Assembly: GCA_965229935.1 (NCBI GenBank)
Contig: CBDDKB010000002.1
Span: 1,550,001-1,614,000 of the forward strand
Source: SPJN01 sp965229935
Lineage (GTDB): Bacteria; Pseudomonadota; Alphaproteobacteria; SPJN01
DNA: 64,000 bases
Direction: 5' to 3'
Positions 1 to 9,737 of this stretch are shown piece after piece. The position numbers were made by a program, and so were the translations under genes. How positions within the stretch are numbered: position 1 is the stretch's first letter; every line of letters begins with the position of its first letter. Under the pieces are notes generated by a model, which had not been told where the DNA came from, made no database searches, and saw nothing but the letters and a program-made list of their open reading frames with translations.

Positions 1-207
1 TTCGGGCGAATGATGGAAATATTCCGCCGGGTGCGGTTCAAACATCAACACACCAAGTGGCGCGTCTTTTTCCTTGGCAAGCTTTGCGGCCTGCCGGATC
101 AGGGTTTGATGACCCTTATGGACGCCGTCGAAATTCCCGATCACGACGACCGCTCCACGGGCGGCATCGTCCATGCCCTGCATATCTGTAATGACACGAA
201 TGGTCAT
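1..207 (-). CDS. ribF: Riboflavin kinase / FAD synthetase, N-terminal part (runs off the window)
   Basis: The minus-strand frame opens at ATG 207 and is still open at base 1, giving 69 residues. The segment VVVIGNFDGVHKGHQ carries the GNFDGVHxGH nucleotidyl-transferase motif of the FAD-synthetase domain of RibF, followed by MFEPHP, the usual second conserved segment. The enzyme phosphorylates riboflavin to FMN and adenylylates FMN to FAD in the cytoplasm. It lies 26 bp downstream of the HAD hydrolase on the same strand, so the two are probably co-transcribed. Only the first quarter of the protein is visible; the riboflavin kinase domain lies outside the window. Confidence 0.93.
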   Translation of the reverse strand, partial: MTIRVITDMQGMDDAARGAVVVIGNFDGVHKGHQTLIRQAAKLAKEKDAPLGVLMFEPHPAEYFHHSPE

Positions 208-233
208 ACCGGTTCAGCCCCTAAATAAAATTT

Positions 234-1124
234 CTACCAACTCAATTGGGTCATCGCAGCAACGGCGTCAAGCCCTGCTGCGCGCATCGCATCATTCATC
301 GACGTGTGATCAAGCTGCCCCACGCCGCTATAGCCAAGCTCTGCTGCATGGATGCCGCCTGCGATCAACAGCGCGTCAATACCCGCCTGATTGGCACCCA
401 AAATATCGGTCTTCAACCCGTCGCCAATGGCCAACACGTCTGATTTGTTGAGCGGAAAGCCCGCCTTCATCCCCAATTCGCGCAACACAGCCTTATAGGT
501 CGGCGCGTGGGGCTTGCCATATATCAGAACCCTGCCGCCCATCTCTTCATAAAGCGCGGCAAGCGCCCCTGCGCACCAAATATGATCATCGCCGCGCATC
601 ACCTTGATGTCAGGATTGGCGCAAACCATCGGCATGTCACGGGACAGACCGACCTGAAACAGATCCCGATAATCTTCAGGCGTTTCGGTGTCATCATCGA
701 ACAGGCCCGTATTCAGGATGAAATTCGCTGTATCAATATCGCCTTCAACAAGTGGCAGCCCATCAAACACACCCCGATCCCGTTCCGGGCCCAGATGGAC
801 AAACACCTGTCCCCAATCGCCATCTGCAATCTCAAGACGGGTCAAATCGCCGGATGTCAGGATCGTGTCATAAGCGGTCGTGGGCACTTTCAGCCGTTCC
901 AACATTTCAGCAACAGCCGCAGCGGGACGGGGCGCATTGGACAATAGCGCCACTGTGCCCCCGACTTCCCGGCGATAGCGGGTCAGGGCAGCAACCGCCT
1001 GCTCATAGGCAGCTTTGCCATTATGCACCACCCCCCAAAGATCGACGATCAGGGCAAGGTAATCCGGCAACAGCCCCCCTGCCCCTTCGATCACGGGGAT
1101 TGTTTTGTCATCTGTGTCGGTCAT
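234..1124 (-). CDS. HAD-superfamily class IIA hydrolase (TIGR01459-like)
   Basis: A 296-residue cytosolic protein. Motif I reads LIVDLWGVVHNG (about residues 26-37), where the second Asp of the usual DxD is replaced by Trp, as I recall for the TIGR01459 subgroup of class IIA HAD proteins. Motif III Lys lies in IYGKPHAPTY and motif IV is AIGDGLKTDILGA. Family members are NagD-like phosphatases of mostly unknown substrate. The gene precedes ribF on the same strand with a 26-bp gap, an arrangement familiar from other alphaproteobacteria; a role in phosphate or nucleotide housekeeping linked to flavin metabolism is possible but unproven. Confidence 0.85.
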   Translation of the reverse strand: MTDTDDKTIPVIEGAGGLLPDYLALIVDLWGVVHNGKAAYEQAVAALTRYRREVGGTVALLSNAPRPAAAVAEMLERLKVPTTAYDTILTSGDLTRLEIADGDWGQVFVHLGPERDRGVFDGLPLVEGDIDTANFILNTGLFDDDTETPEDYRDLFQVGLSRDMPMVCANPDIKVMRGDDHIWCAGALAALYEEMGGRVLIYGKPHAPTYKAVLRELGMKAGFPLNKSDVLAIGDGLKTDILGANQAGIDALLIAGGIHAAELGYSGVGQLDHTSMNDAMRAAGLDAVAAMTQLSW

Positions 1125-1278
1125 GGACAGCCTTACAATAGTCTCGAACCGCAGTGCTACCCCGTCCCTATGCCAAGGTCAATCTAACCAAGCAGGTCAC
1201 GCGGGGGCTTTTCATCGCATGACACAATCACTAGGCTGCGCCCATCAAAACAAACTTTAAGCAAAAAAGGGGCCAGTT

Positions 1279-2061
1279 ATGAGCAGTCTTTTCGATCTTT
1301 CCGGCAAAACCGCCATCGTCACCGGATCAACACGCGGCATTGGTGAGGCGATTGCCAAACGATTTGCCGAACATGGGGCGAATGTCGTCGTGTCATCACG
1401 CAAGGCTGATGCAGTTGACAAAACAACGGCAGAAATCAATGCCGACTGGGCCAAGTCCGGCAATCGCGCTATCGGCGTGCCCTGCAATATCAGCGACAAG
1501 GAAGATTTGCAGCGTCTGGTAGACACAACAAATAAAGAGTTTGGGCAGGTTGATATTCTGGTCTGCAATGCGGCGGTTAACCCTTTCTTTGGCCCCAGCG
1601 CCGAAATTCCTGACGATGCCTTTGACAAGATCATGGCATCAAACGTCAAATCAAATCACTGGCTGTGCAATATGGTGTTGCCGCAGATGAAGGAACGGGG
1701 CGAAGGGTCGATCACCATCATCTCGTCGATCGGCGGGCTGAAGGGCAGCGAGGTCATCGGCGCTTACTGTATTTCAAAGGCGGCTGACTTCCAGTTGGCA
1801 CGTAATCTGGCCTGCGAACATGGCCGCGACGGTGTTCGTGTGAACGCTATCGCGCCGGGTCTGATCCAGACCTATTTCGCCAAGGCGCTGTGGGACAATC
1901 CCGATATTCTAAAGGCATCAACCTCAGGCTCAGCCCTAAAGCGTATTGGCCAGCCGGACGAGATTGCCGGGGCGGCGGTCTTCCTTGCCTCAGACGCGGG
2001 TGCCTTTACCACAGGCCAAGGCATTGTGGTTGATGGCGGCGCCACCATTACTGGTGGTTGA
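1279..2061 (+). CDS. Short-chain dehydrogenase/reductase (SDR family)
   Basis: A 260-residue classical SDR. The NAD(P)-binding motif TGSTRGIG lies at about residues 17-24, the NAG-like motif is CNAAVN, and the catalytic Ser-Tyr-Lys set is seen in IISSIGG followed by YCISK. The C-terminal half has the usual APGLIQT and VVDGGATITGG ends. SDRs of this type reduce or oxidise a carbonyl or alcohol with NAD(P)H; the substrate cannot be read from the sequence. The gene stands alone between the divergent HAD gene and a Crp-type regulator, and a strong 13-bp hairpin begins 20 bp after its stop codon. The start is the ATG at 1279, with a purine-rich stretch (AAAAAAGGGG) just upstream. Confidence 0.9.
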   Translation: MSSLFDLSGKTAIVTGSTRGIGEAIAKRFAEHGANVVVSSRKADAVDKTTAEINADWAKSGNRAIGVPCNISDKEDLQRLVDTTNKEFGQVDILVCNAAVNPFFGPSAEIPDDAFDKIMASNVKSNHWLCNMVLPQMKERGEGSITIISSIGGLKGSEVIGAYCISKAADFQLARNLACEHGRDGVRVNAIAPGLIQTYFAKALWDNPDILKASTSGSALKRIGQPDEIAGAAVFLASDAGAFTTGQGIVVDGGATITGG

Positions 2062-2080
2062 TAACTTTAAAGGATAAAGG

Positions 2081-2120
2081 TGCGATCCCCACCGGGGTGG
2101 GCGAAATGGTGGGGATCGCA
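2081..2120 (+). terminator. Strong hairpin after the SDR gene, terminator-like
   Basis: Bases 2081-2093 (TGCGATCCCCACC) are perfectly complementary to 2108-2120, giving a 13-bp stem with a 14-nt loop. It starts 20 bp after the SDR stop codon. No T-run follows, so it may be a 3'-end stabiliser or Rho-associated hairpin rather than a classical intrinsic terminator. Confidence 0.55.
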
Positions 2121-2472
2121 TACCGCATAGGACTTTCGTCTGCCGCGGCTCATAATAATATACGAAAATCGAAGGTTCGTTTTCACCCAATAAAAAAATC
2201 TACCAAGCGAATCCTTAAAAATCCATTGCCGCTTTACAGGCTGAATCATGGCGATAAACTGGTCTCCATAATCTTGGATTGGCTGTCTCGCGGCCCGCCC
2301 CCCAACCCCAAGATGTGAAAAAACGAACATTATTTCAAATATTTAAGTGACTTTGTTCAGTGAATTATACAAACTTACCGCAAGTGGAATTTGACCTGTT
2401 GGTAGCCTGACCAGGGCGGATTATTGGGGTTTTAGGCGGCGACATGCGCCGCCGGAAAGAGGGAACTTTGTG
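2121..2472 (+). other. Non-coding leader before the Crp-type gene
   Basis: About 350 bases without a credible gene. The short frames crossing it have no ribosome site or family features. The proximal part is A+T rich (2150-2240 and 2320-2390), fitting a promoter region. A small GC-rich hairpin, GGCGGCG (2435-2441) with CGCCGCC (2447-2453), sits about 20 bases before the Crp-type start codon and next to its Shine-Dalgarno GAGGGAA, so it could influence translation. Confidence 0.5.
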
Positions 2473-3240
2473 ATGAGTGTCACAGCAGATTCAGCAAAAT
2501 CAGACGGCACAAAACCCAAGCTTGATCAATCAGCGCAGTCGCTGGCCAATATTGACCTGTTTGATGGGCTGCCCGCAGACCGAATCAAGGCGATTGAGGA
2601 CGAAGCTGAATGGCAAAGCTATGCCAAGGGCGACACAATCGTTGAACAAAACTCAACCAGCGCCAATCTGATGCTGGTGGCAACAGGCGCCGTGCGCATC
2701 GTCAACTATTCCCCCACCGGGCGCGAGGTGGCCTATGCCTCGTTCTCCGCCGGGGATTATATTGGCGAGATTGCTGCCCTTGACGGGCAACCGCGCACAG
2801 CACATGTGGTGGCCCTAAAGCCATCTGTCATTGCCAAACTTTGCCCAGACAGTTTTCGCGATCTTTTGATGGAATTTCCTCAAATGAGCATCAAGGTCGC
2901 CCAACGCCTTGCCACAATTGTCCGCGCAGCGGATGAACGGATTTTGGACCTGTCGACCCTTAGCGCCTATGAGCGTGTGTATCGCGAATTATTGAGCTTG
3001 AAGCGCGAAGACCCTGTGATTTTGGGCCGCTTTCTCATTCATCCGATCCCGACACAGGCACAAATGGCAGCGTCCGCCAGCACGACCCGCGAAACTGTTG
3101 CGCGGGTATTATCGCAGCTTGCCCGCGATGGCGTGGTCGAAAAGCGTGACAAGACAATCTATATCCGCGAACTTGAAGCATTGGAGGTTTTGGCACGCTC
3201 CGCCTCTGCCCGTGCATTTGGCTTTGCCGATCCTGACTAA
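2473..3240 (+). CDS. Crp/Fnr-family transcription regulator
   Basis: A 255-residue regulator. Residues about 25-140 form a cyclic-nucleotide-binding beta-roll (FSAGDYIGEIAALDGQPRTAHVVA is the typical PBC-like segment) and the C-terminal part is a Crp-type winged helix (PTQAQMAASASTTRETVARVLSQL). It lacks the N-terminal cysteines of FNR, so oxygen sensing through an iron-sulfur cluster is unlikely; the PRT segment in the cNMP pocket would allow cAMP or cGMP, but the ligand is not known. I chose ATG 2473 rather than the GTG three bases upstream because of the spacing from GAGGGAA. A TetR gene follows 35 bp later. Confidence 0.88.
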   Translation: MSVTADSAKSDGTKPKLDQSAQSLANIDLFDGLPADRIKAIEDEAEWQSYAKGDTIVEQNSTSANLMLVATGAVRIVNYSPTGREVAYASFSAGDYIGEIAALDGQPRTAHVVALKPSVIAKLCPDSFRDLLMEFPQMSIKVAQRLATIVRAADERILDLSTLSAYERVYRELLSLKREDPVILGRFLIHPIPTQAQMAASASTTRETVARVLSQLARDGVVEKRDKTIYIRELEALEVLARSASARAFGFADPD

Positions 3241-3275
3241 ACCCCAGCTAATGATTTAAGCTGATGAGCTGACCT

Positions 3276-3848
3276 ATGGCACGCGCAACCTCTGATCAAA
3301 TTCTGACCGCTGCCCGAAATCTGTTTGTGAAATATGGTTTGCGGCGCACGTCACTGGACGATATTGCGGCCGCCGCCGGCATTGGCCGGGCCACACTGTT
3401 CAGGCGCTATACCAATCGCGATACGCTGATGGCCGCTCTAATCGAAAAGGAGCTTGCTGTCGCTCTTGATCAGATCGCCGCTAAAACAGAAGAAAAAGAA
3501 GATCCTGAGGAGAAATTCATCGCCGGCTTTTTGGCCTTTATGAATTTGGTCCGCACCAACGATTTGCTGCACGAATTATTGCAATCTGACCCCGATACAG
3601 TCCTGCCGTTGATGACAATTGCCGGACAAGAAGCAGTCGCCGTTGGCCGTCAGTTTGCCCAAACACATTTGCAGATGGCGCAAGCGGATGGCATCGAATT
3701 AACTGCTGACCCTGAATATTTGGCCGAAATGCTGGCCCGCATTGGACATTCACTTGCACTGACACCACAAACGAAACTGCCGATCAAAGATGATAAAGCC
3801 ATGGCAGACTTTGCCCGCGATTGCCTGATTCCCATGGTTTTTAAGTAA
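3276..3848 (+). CDS. TetR-family repressor, probable regulator of the following DUF2236 gene
   Basis: A 190-residue protein with an N-terminal TetR helix-turn-helix (TSLDDIAAAAGIGRATLFRRY, about residues 25-45) and a helical C-terminal ligand domain with no recognisable signature. It lies upstream of and in the same direction as the DUF2236 gene, and a 29-bp imperfect palindrome covers that gene's promoter, so it is the obvious candidate for the cognate repressor. The inducer cannot be inferred. Confidence 0.87.
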   Translation: MARATSDQILTAARNLFVKYGLRRTSLDDIAAAAGIGRATLFRRYTNRDTLMAALIEKELAVALDQIAAKTEEKEDPEEKFIAGFLAFMNLVRTNDLLHELLQSDPDTVLPLMTIAGQEAVAVGRQFAQTHLQMAQADGIELTADPEYLAEMLARIGHSLALTPQTKLPIKDDKAMADFARDCLIPMVFK

Positions 3849-3911
3849 GGCCGCCTGTTCCTTAACCTTAGCAATGCAACCAATTCTCACCGATTGCAAA
3901 GCAAGCGCATA

Positions 3912-3957
3912 TTGACTCGCGCAAGATTATGATACTATATTTGTATTATAGTCTCAT
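3912..3957 (+). promoter_or_regulatory. Promoter with overlapping palindromic operator for the DUF2236 gene
   Basis: A -35-like TTGACT at 3912-3917 is followed after 18 bases by TATATT at 3936-3941. A 29-bp inverted repeat, ATGATACTATA (3929-3939), 7-bp spacer, TATAGTCTCAT (3947-3957), covers the -10 region with 10 of 11 half-site positions matching. Size and symmetry fit a TetR-family operator; the TetR gene is immediately upstream. Confidence 0.65.
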
Positions 3958-3976
3958 TAAGGGAGGGTCGCTCACA

Positions 3977-4849
3977 ATGCGCGCATCAAATAAAAAACAA
4001 CAAACATCCAACACACCTTATGTGACCACCCTACCAGTCACCGCCGACAAGTTTCGTGATCGCGCGCTTGCGGTACCGTTCTATGCCCGGGTGATCGGAT
4101 TACAGCCATCCCACCCGATTGTCGGCGCAGGGCTACAGGAACATTCCACCGTGTTTTCTGACCCGTTCGGCCGTGCATTGCGCACAACACAGGCGTTGGT
4201 CAATCAGCTTTATGAAGACCCAGAAACCTTGGGAAAGAAAATTCGGGAATGGCACCGCGATGTGAAAGGAACTGACGACAGCGGCAAGGCCTATCATGCG
4301 CTTGATCCCGTGCCGTGGGCTTGGGTGCATTTTTCAGCATTTGATGCCATTCTATACGCATTAAAAATGTTTGGTCGATTGCCCGATCGCGCCACACAAG
4401 AAGCCATGTATCTTGAATGGCGTGACAGCGGCAAGTATCTGGGCGTGAAGCCCAAACTTAGTCCCGACAATCTTGACGAGTTTGAGGGGTATATTCAAAC
4501 GACCATCGATCAGGATCTGTACGCAACCGAAAATCTGCGCAGCATTTGGACCTATCTAGAAAATGTGCCGCTTGCTGAGTTGCCGGGCGTTCCAAAGCTG
4601 GGCGAGAAAATCGCGCAGCGGCCCTTGGGTCATGCCGGGCGCATCCTTGTTGGACACGCCATTCCCAAGAAAATACGTCGCGAACTTGGCTTGAAATGGG
4701 GCATGCCGGAAAGCCTGCAGCATGAGGCTTTGTTGCTGACCTTAAGAACAGCGAATGCAGCATTGCCTGAAACTGTGCGGGTCTGGCCCGAAGCTTTGGG
4801 CAAGGCAAACAGCATGTTCGATCTGTCGGCCCGCCCGCAACCTGCCTAA
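3977..4849 (+). CDS. DUF2236 / MpaB-type oxygenase-like protein
   Basis: A 290-residue protein of the DUF2236 family (related to latex-clearing protein and fungal MpaB), judged from HPIVGAGLQEHSTVFSDPFGRALRT, the segment REWHRDVKG, and WVHFS, which supply the conserved histidines that bind a b-type haem in characterised relatives. Substrate unknown. The frame is open from 3929, but ATG 3977 is preferred because GGGAGGG (3961-3967) precedes it and the upstream ATG lies inside the operator. Its stop overlaps the stop of the convergent aminotransferase by 4 bp. Control by the upstream TetR protein is likely. Confidence 0.8.
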   Translation: MRASNKKQQTSNTPYVTTLPVTADKFRDRALAVPFYARVIGLQPSHPIVGAGLQEHSTVFSDPFGRALRTTQALVNQLYEDPETLGKKIREWHRDVKGTDDSGKAYHALDPVPWAWVHFSAFDAILYALKMFGRLPDRATQEAMYLEWRDSGKYLGVKPKLSPDNLDEFEGYIQTTIDQDLYATENLRSIWTYLENVPLAELPGVPKLGEKIAQRPLGHAGRILVGHAIPKKIRRELGLKWGMPESLQHEALLLTLRTANAALPETVRVWPEALGKANSMFDLSARPQPA

Positions 4850-6177
4850 AGACTTTCTAGCGTCGCCCTGACATTGGCCGCCAGTTCATCTATCTGGCTT
4901 TCGCTGATGATAAAGGGCGGCGACAGCACAATTGAATCGGCGGCAATACGGACCATTGTATCCTGTTCTTCAAAGGCTTTGCACCCTGCCTCAAACCCGC
5001 GCTTGCCGGGCGTGCCCGCCTCAGGCTCAAGATCGATGGCGGCAACAAGCCCGATGGTCCGAATGTCGGTCACATAGGGCGCGTCTTTCAGATCATGCAT
5101 CGTGTCAGCCCAAAGGTCGGTCAGATCGCTGACACGTTCAAACAAGCCCTCGTCCCGATAGACATCCAATGTGGCAATCCCTGCAGCGGCCGCCAAAGGA
5201 TGACCCCCATAGGTATAGCCGTGAAAAATCTCATTCACATGGGGCGGGCCTGTCATAAAGGCCTCGTAAATATGTGGGCCCATTATCACCCCGCCCATGG
5301 GAACCGCCGCGTTGGTCAGCCCCTTGGCACACGTGATCATATCAGGCGTCACACCGAAATACTGTTCCGCAAAGGGTGTGCCCAGACGGCCAAAGCCGGT
5401 AATCACCTCGTCAAAAATCAGCAGGATGCCGTATTTGTCACAAATCTCGCGCAGGCGTTTCAAATAGCCGATAGGCGGCGGCAACACCCCGGTTGACCCG
5501 GCAAACGGCTCAACAATCACAGCGGCGATGCTTTTCGGGCCATGCAGGCCCACCAAACGTTCAAGATCCTCGGCAAGTTCAATGCCATGTTCAACTTCGC
5601 CACGGGTGAATTTGTTTTGGCCCGGCAGATGCGTGTGGCGCAGATGATCAACACCCGGCAGGCCGGGGCCGAATACAGCACGGTTGGTGACGATACCGCC
5701 AACGGACATACCGCCGAAATTCACACCATGATAGGCGCGCTCTCGCCCGATCAGGCGGGTGCGACTACCCTCCCCCCTTGCCTGATGATAGCCGATGGCG
5801 ATCTTAAGGGCGGACTCCACAGCCTCTGACCCTGAATTGCCAAAAAACATGTGGGTGAAATTTTCACCCGCAAGCTCTGTCACGCGGGTGGCAAGCTCAA
5901 ACACTTTTGGATGGCCGAAATTAAAGGTCGGACCATAGTCCAATTCCTTGGCCTGCGCGGCAATCGCGTCAGCAATCTGGGGCCGACAGTGACCCGCATG
6001 CACACACCACAATCCGGCGGACCCGTCCAAAATCGGGCGGCCATCATCGGCAGCATAATAATGCATATCCTTTGCTGCCTTCACCATGCGCGGCTTTTGT
6101 TTGAATTGCCGATTGGCCGTAAAGCCCATAAAAAAGGCATCAAGATTATTGGGGATGGCGGACTCTGATGTGGTCAT
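4846..6177 (-). CDS. Class III pyridoxal-phosphate aminotransferase (omega-amino acid:pyruvate type)
   Basis: A 443-residue fold-type I enzyme. It shows the glycine-rich cofactor site FGNSGSEAVESALK, the Asp of DEVITGFGR that contacts the pyridine nitrogen, and the Schiff-base lysine in ITCAKGLTNAAVPMG. The start (LDAFFMGFTANRQFK) and the LWCVHAGHC segment resemble beta-alanine/omega-amino acid:pyruvate transaminases, which move an amino group from omega-amino acids or amines to pyruvate. Exact donor specificity is not readable. It is convergent with the DUF2236 gene and divergent from the GNAT gene, so it is probably transcribed alone. Confidence 0.88.
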   Translation of the reverse strand: MTTSESAIPNNLDAFFMGFTANRQFKQKPRMVKAAKDMHYYAADDGRPILDGSAGLWCVHAGHCRPQIADAIAAQAKELDYGPTFNFGHPKVFELATRVTELAGENFTHMFFGNSGSEAVESALKIAIGYHQARGEGSRTRLIGRERAYHGVNFGGMSVGGIVTNRAVFGPGLPGVDHLRHTHLPGQNKFTRGEVEHGIELAEDLERLVGLHGPKSIAAVIVEPFAGSTGVLPPPIGYLKRLREICDKYGILLIFDEVITGFGRLGTPFAEQYFGVTPDMITCAKGLTNAAVPMGGVIMGPHIYEAFMTGPPHVNEIFHGYTYGGHPLAAAAGIATLDVYRDEGLFERVSDLTDLWADTMHDLKDAPYVTDIRTIGLVAAIDLEPEAGTPGKRGFEAGCKAFEEQDTMVRIAADSIVLSPPFIISESQIDELAANVRATLESL

Positions 6178-6219
6178 AACTGGCTTGTCCCTGTCAGCCC
6201 TGATTGATAGATAGATTGC

Positions 6220-6726
6220 ATGTTTACCACGGCCTACAAAATCCGCAACGCCACACCGTCGGAATTCCCCACCCTTGCTTCCGTTGAAATGGAAGCGGGC
6301 AAGAAATTTATCGGCAAAGGCATCATTGACGACACCGTCGACTTCACCGTCAAACCAGAGAAATTTGACTATGGGTTTTCAGTGGTCGCCGCAACCGAAG
6401 ATGAGATCGCAGGCTTTATCCAGCTTGTCTGGGTTGACCGCTTTTTGCATATCGAAGAAGTGTCCGTCCTGCCCGCCCATCAAAATCAAGGCATCGCTGC
6501 CGCATTGATCGCCCATGCACTTGACCTTGCACGCCAGAAAGATGGGCTGGGCGTCACGCTTTCAACCTTCCGCGACGTGTCATGGAACGGGCCTTATTAC
6601 AGCAAGCTGGGATTTGAAGAAGTGTCTGCGGTTGGGTTGGGCGAAGACTATACCGAAATGCGGCAGGAAGAACATGACGCCGGGCTCGACATCACGGCCC
6701 GCTGCCTGATGATCTATCACCTGTAA
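6220..6726 (+). CDS. GNAT-family N-acetyltransferase
   Basis: A 168-residue single-domain GNAT. The acetyl-CoA pyrophosphate loop is seen in VLPAHQNQGIAAALIAHAL (about residues 86-104), preceded by the beta-strand HIEEVSV and followed by the C-terminal strand FRDVSWNGPYYSKLGFEEV. Substrate unknown; it could be a small molecule or protein N-terminus. It is divergently transcribed from the aminotransferase with a 42-bp gap, so the two may share a regulatory region. Confidence 0.85.
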   Translation: MFTTAYKIRNATPSEFPTLASVEMEAGKKFIGKGIIDDTVDFTVKPEKFDYGFSVVAATEDEIAGFIQLVWVDRFLHIEEVSVLPAHQNQGIAAALIAHALDLARQKDGLGVTLSTFRDVSWNGPYYSKLGFEEVSAVGLGEDYTEMRQEEHDAGLDITARCLMIYHL

Positions 6727-6785
6727 GTCTCCCGCCCTGCGCCAAAATTCAGGCGCAAAGTCACAAAAATTTCGCGCAACGGGTC

Positions 6786-6813
6786 TTGACGATCCGGCCT
6801 ATGGGCCCTACAT
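6786..6813 (+). promoter_or_regulatory. Likely groES-groEL promoter
   Basis: TTGACG (6786-6791) and CTACAT (6808-6813) are 16 bases apart and sit directly upstream of CIRCE. The surrounding CTTGAC and CCCTACAT pattern would also suit an alphaproteobacterial heat-shock sigma factor. Confidence 0.5.
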
Positions 6814-6826
6814 CACGGGCAGCTTG

Positions 6827-6853
6827 TTAGCACTCCCCTAGCATGAGTGCTAA
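6827..6853 (+). promoter_or_regulatory. CIRCE operator (HrcA binding site)
   Basis: TTAGCACTC (6827-6835), exactly 9 bases, then GAGTGCTAA (6845-6853): a perfect match to the CIRCE consensus, located about 80 bases before groES. HrcA represses groESL through this site in many alphaproteobacteria. No hrcA gene lies in this window. Confidence 0.97.
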
Positions 6854-6935
6854 CAACACAGGGGAAATGCGCAGAATTCTGCGACTTTTCAAAGATTTAA
6901 CAGCTAAGTGACCCAGTCATTTAAGGAGAAACATG

Positions 6936-7223
6936 ATGGCATTCCGCCCTCTTGCAGACCGTGTTGTGATCCGCCGCGTTGATTCAGACGAAAAAACCGC
7001 CGGTGGCATCATTCTTCCCGATTCCGCACAAGAAAAGCCTTCTGAAGGCGAAGTCGTATCCGTTGGCGCCGGCGCGCGCGACGAAGCTGGCAACCTGATC
7101 GCCATGGAACTGAAAGCGGGCGACCGCGTTCTGTTCGGCAAATGGTCCGGCACCGAAGTCAAGATCGACGGCGAAGACCTGCTGATCATGAAGGAAAACG
7201 ACGTTCTGGGCATCGTCGGCTAA
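6936..7223 (+). CDS. groES: Co-chaperonin GroES (Hsp10)
   Basis: A 95-residue GroES with the family start MAFRPLADRVVIRR, the mobile loop region EEKTAGGIILPDSAQEKP-like segment that docks GroEL, and the closing LLIMKENDVLGIVG. It caps the GroEL ring in the cytoplasm during ATP-driven protein folding. Two ATG codons lie in tandem (6933 and 6936); 6936 is chosen because it yields the usual MAFRPL start and a 7-base gap from AAGGAG (6923-6928). It is followed by groEL after 60 bp. Confidence 0.98.
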   Translation: MAFRPLADRVVIRRVDSDEKTAGGIILPDSAQEKPSEGEVVSVGAGARDEAGNLIAMELKAGDRVLFGKWSGTEVKIDGEDLLIMKENDVLGIVG

Positions 7224-7283
7224 TCAGCCGCCCCTTGCCTTACCGTTTTCATTCAAATCCACACAAATTAAAGGAATCTACTC

Positions 7284-8973
<1,690 letters not shown>

Positions 8974-8992
8974 TGCTCATCACAACAAATTG

Positions 8993-9020
8993 AAGGCCGG
9001 GGTGATCCCCGGCCTTTTTT
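8993..9020 (+). terminator. Intrinsic terminator of groES-groEL
   Basis: AAGGCCGGGG (8993-9002), loop TGAT, CCCCGGCCTT (9007-9016), then a T-run to 9020: a perfect 10-bp stem with poly-T. Confidence 0.95.
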
Positions 9021-9068
9021 GTTGCGTAGAAACCTATAGGCTATGACCACAAACCTATGGGGGACATC

Positions 9069-9674
9069 ATGATCAAACTTCATCACCTGCAAATTGGCCG
9101 TTCTATCTTCACGCTTTGGCTGCTTGAAGAATTGGGCCTTGATTACGAGATTGAAATCTATCAGCGGATGGAAAATTTCCGCGCGCCGCCGGAACTAAAG
9201 AATGTTCACCCGCTGGGCAAAAGCCCTGTCATCGAGGATGACGGGATTGTGGTTGCAGAATCAGGGGCCATCGCCACCTATCTGCTGACCCAATATGGCG
9301 CTGATAGCGGGCTTGTCCCCGCCCCATCAGACAAGGCGGCCTTTGCGCGTTATCAAAGCTTCCTGCATTTTGCCGAAGGCACGCTTGTTGGCCCCTTTAT
9401 GATGACCATGGTCGGCGGCGGCGCAGAACAGATCACAGGCTTTGCCGCGCCTGAGATTGCCGCCAATTGCGCCTATCTGGCGGAGGAACTGGCAGGCAAA
9501 GACTATATTATGGGCGACAGTTTCAGCGCTGCTGATGTCGGCCTAATTTGCGTATTGTCTATGGCGAATAATATGGGCGCGCTGCCGGACCTTCCCGTAT
9601 TGAAGGATTACATCGCCCGCTGCACATCGCGCCCGGCCTTTGCCAGCGCTATGGAAAAAGGTGGTGGCAGCTAA
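9069..9674 (+). CDS. Glutathione S-transferase family protein
   Basis: A 201-residue soluble GST. The N-terminal thioredoxin-like domain shows the glutathione-binding segment NVHPLGKSPVIEDDGIVVAESGAIATYL (about residues 48-75, with the cis-Pro and Glu-Ser), and the helical C-terminal domain has the ASP-containing N-capping box FSAADVGLICVL. A catalytic role in conjugation or reduction is assumed from the family; substrate unknown. ATG 9069 is preferred over ATG 9057 because GGGGGA (9059-9064) then acts as ribosome site. It is preceded by the groEL terminator and followed by a palindromic repeat. Confidence 0.87.
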   Translation: MIKLHHLQIGRSIFTLWLLEELGLDYEIEIYQRMENFRAPPELKNVHPLGKSPVIEDDGIVVAESGAIATYLLTQYGADSGLVPAPSDKAAFARYQSFLHFAEGTLVGPFMMTMVGGGAEQITGFAAPEIAANCAYLAEELAGKDYIMGDSFSAADVGLICVLSMANNMGALPDLPVLKDYIARCTSRPAFASAMEKGGGS

Positions 9675-9685
9675 GGCCCCACAAC

Positions 9686-9719
9686 GTCATCCCGGAAGCG
9701 TGAAACGCTGTCCGGGGTG
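9686..9719. repeat. REP-like palindrome between convergent genes
   Basis: CATCCCGGA then AGCGT-GAA-ACGCT then TCCGGGGTG folds into a long imperfect hairpin (9688-9719, one bulged G and one G-T pair). Its border GTCATCCCGGA (9686-9696) resembles GTCATGCCGGA at the border of the second palindrome near 16.3 kb, so it probably belongs to a dispersed intergenic repeat family. Confidence 0.6.
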
Positions 9720-9737
9720 AAAGCATTCGGAAGAATG

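Noticed and set aside
2067..2330. Open frames on both strands between the SDR and Crp-type genes
   Set aside because: No ribosome site, composition unlike neighbouring genes, and the strand ends coincide with the 13-bp hairpin.
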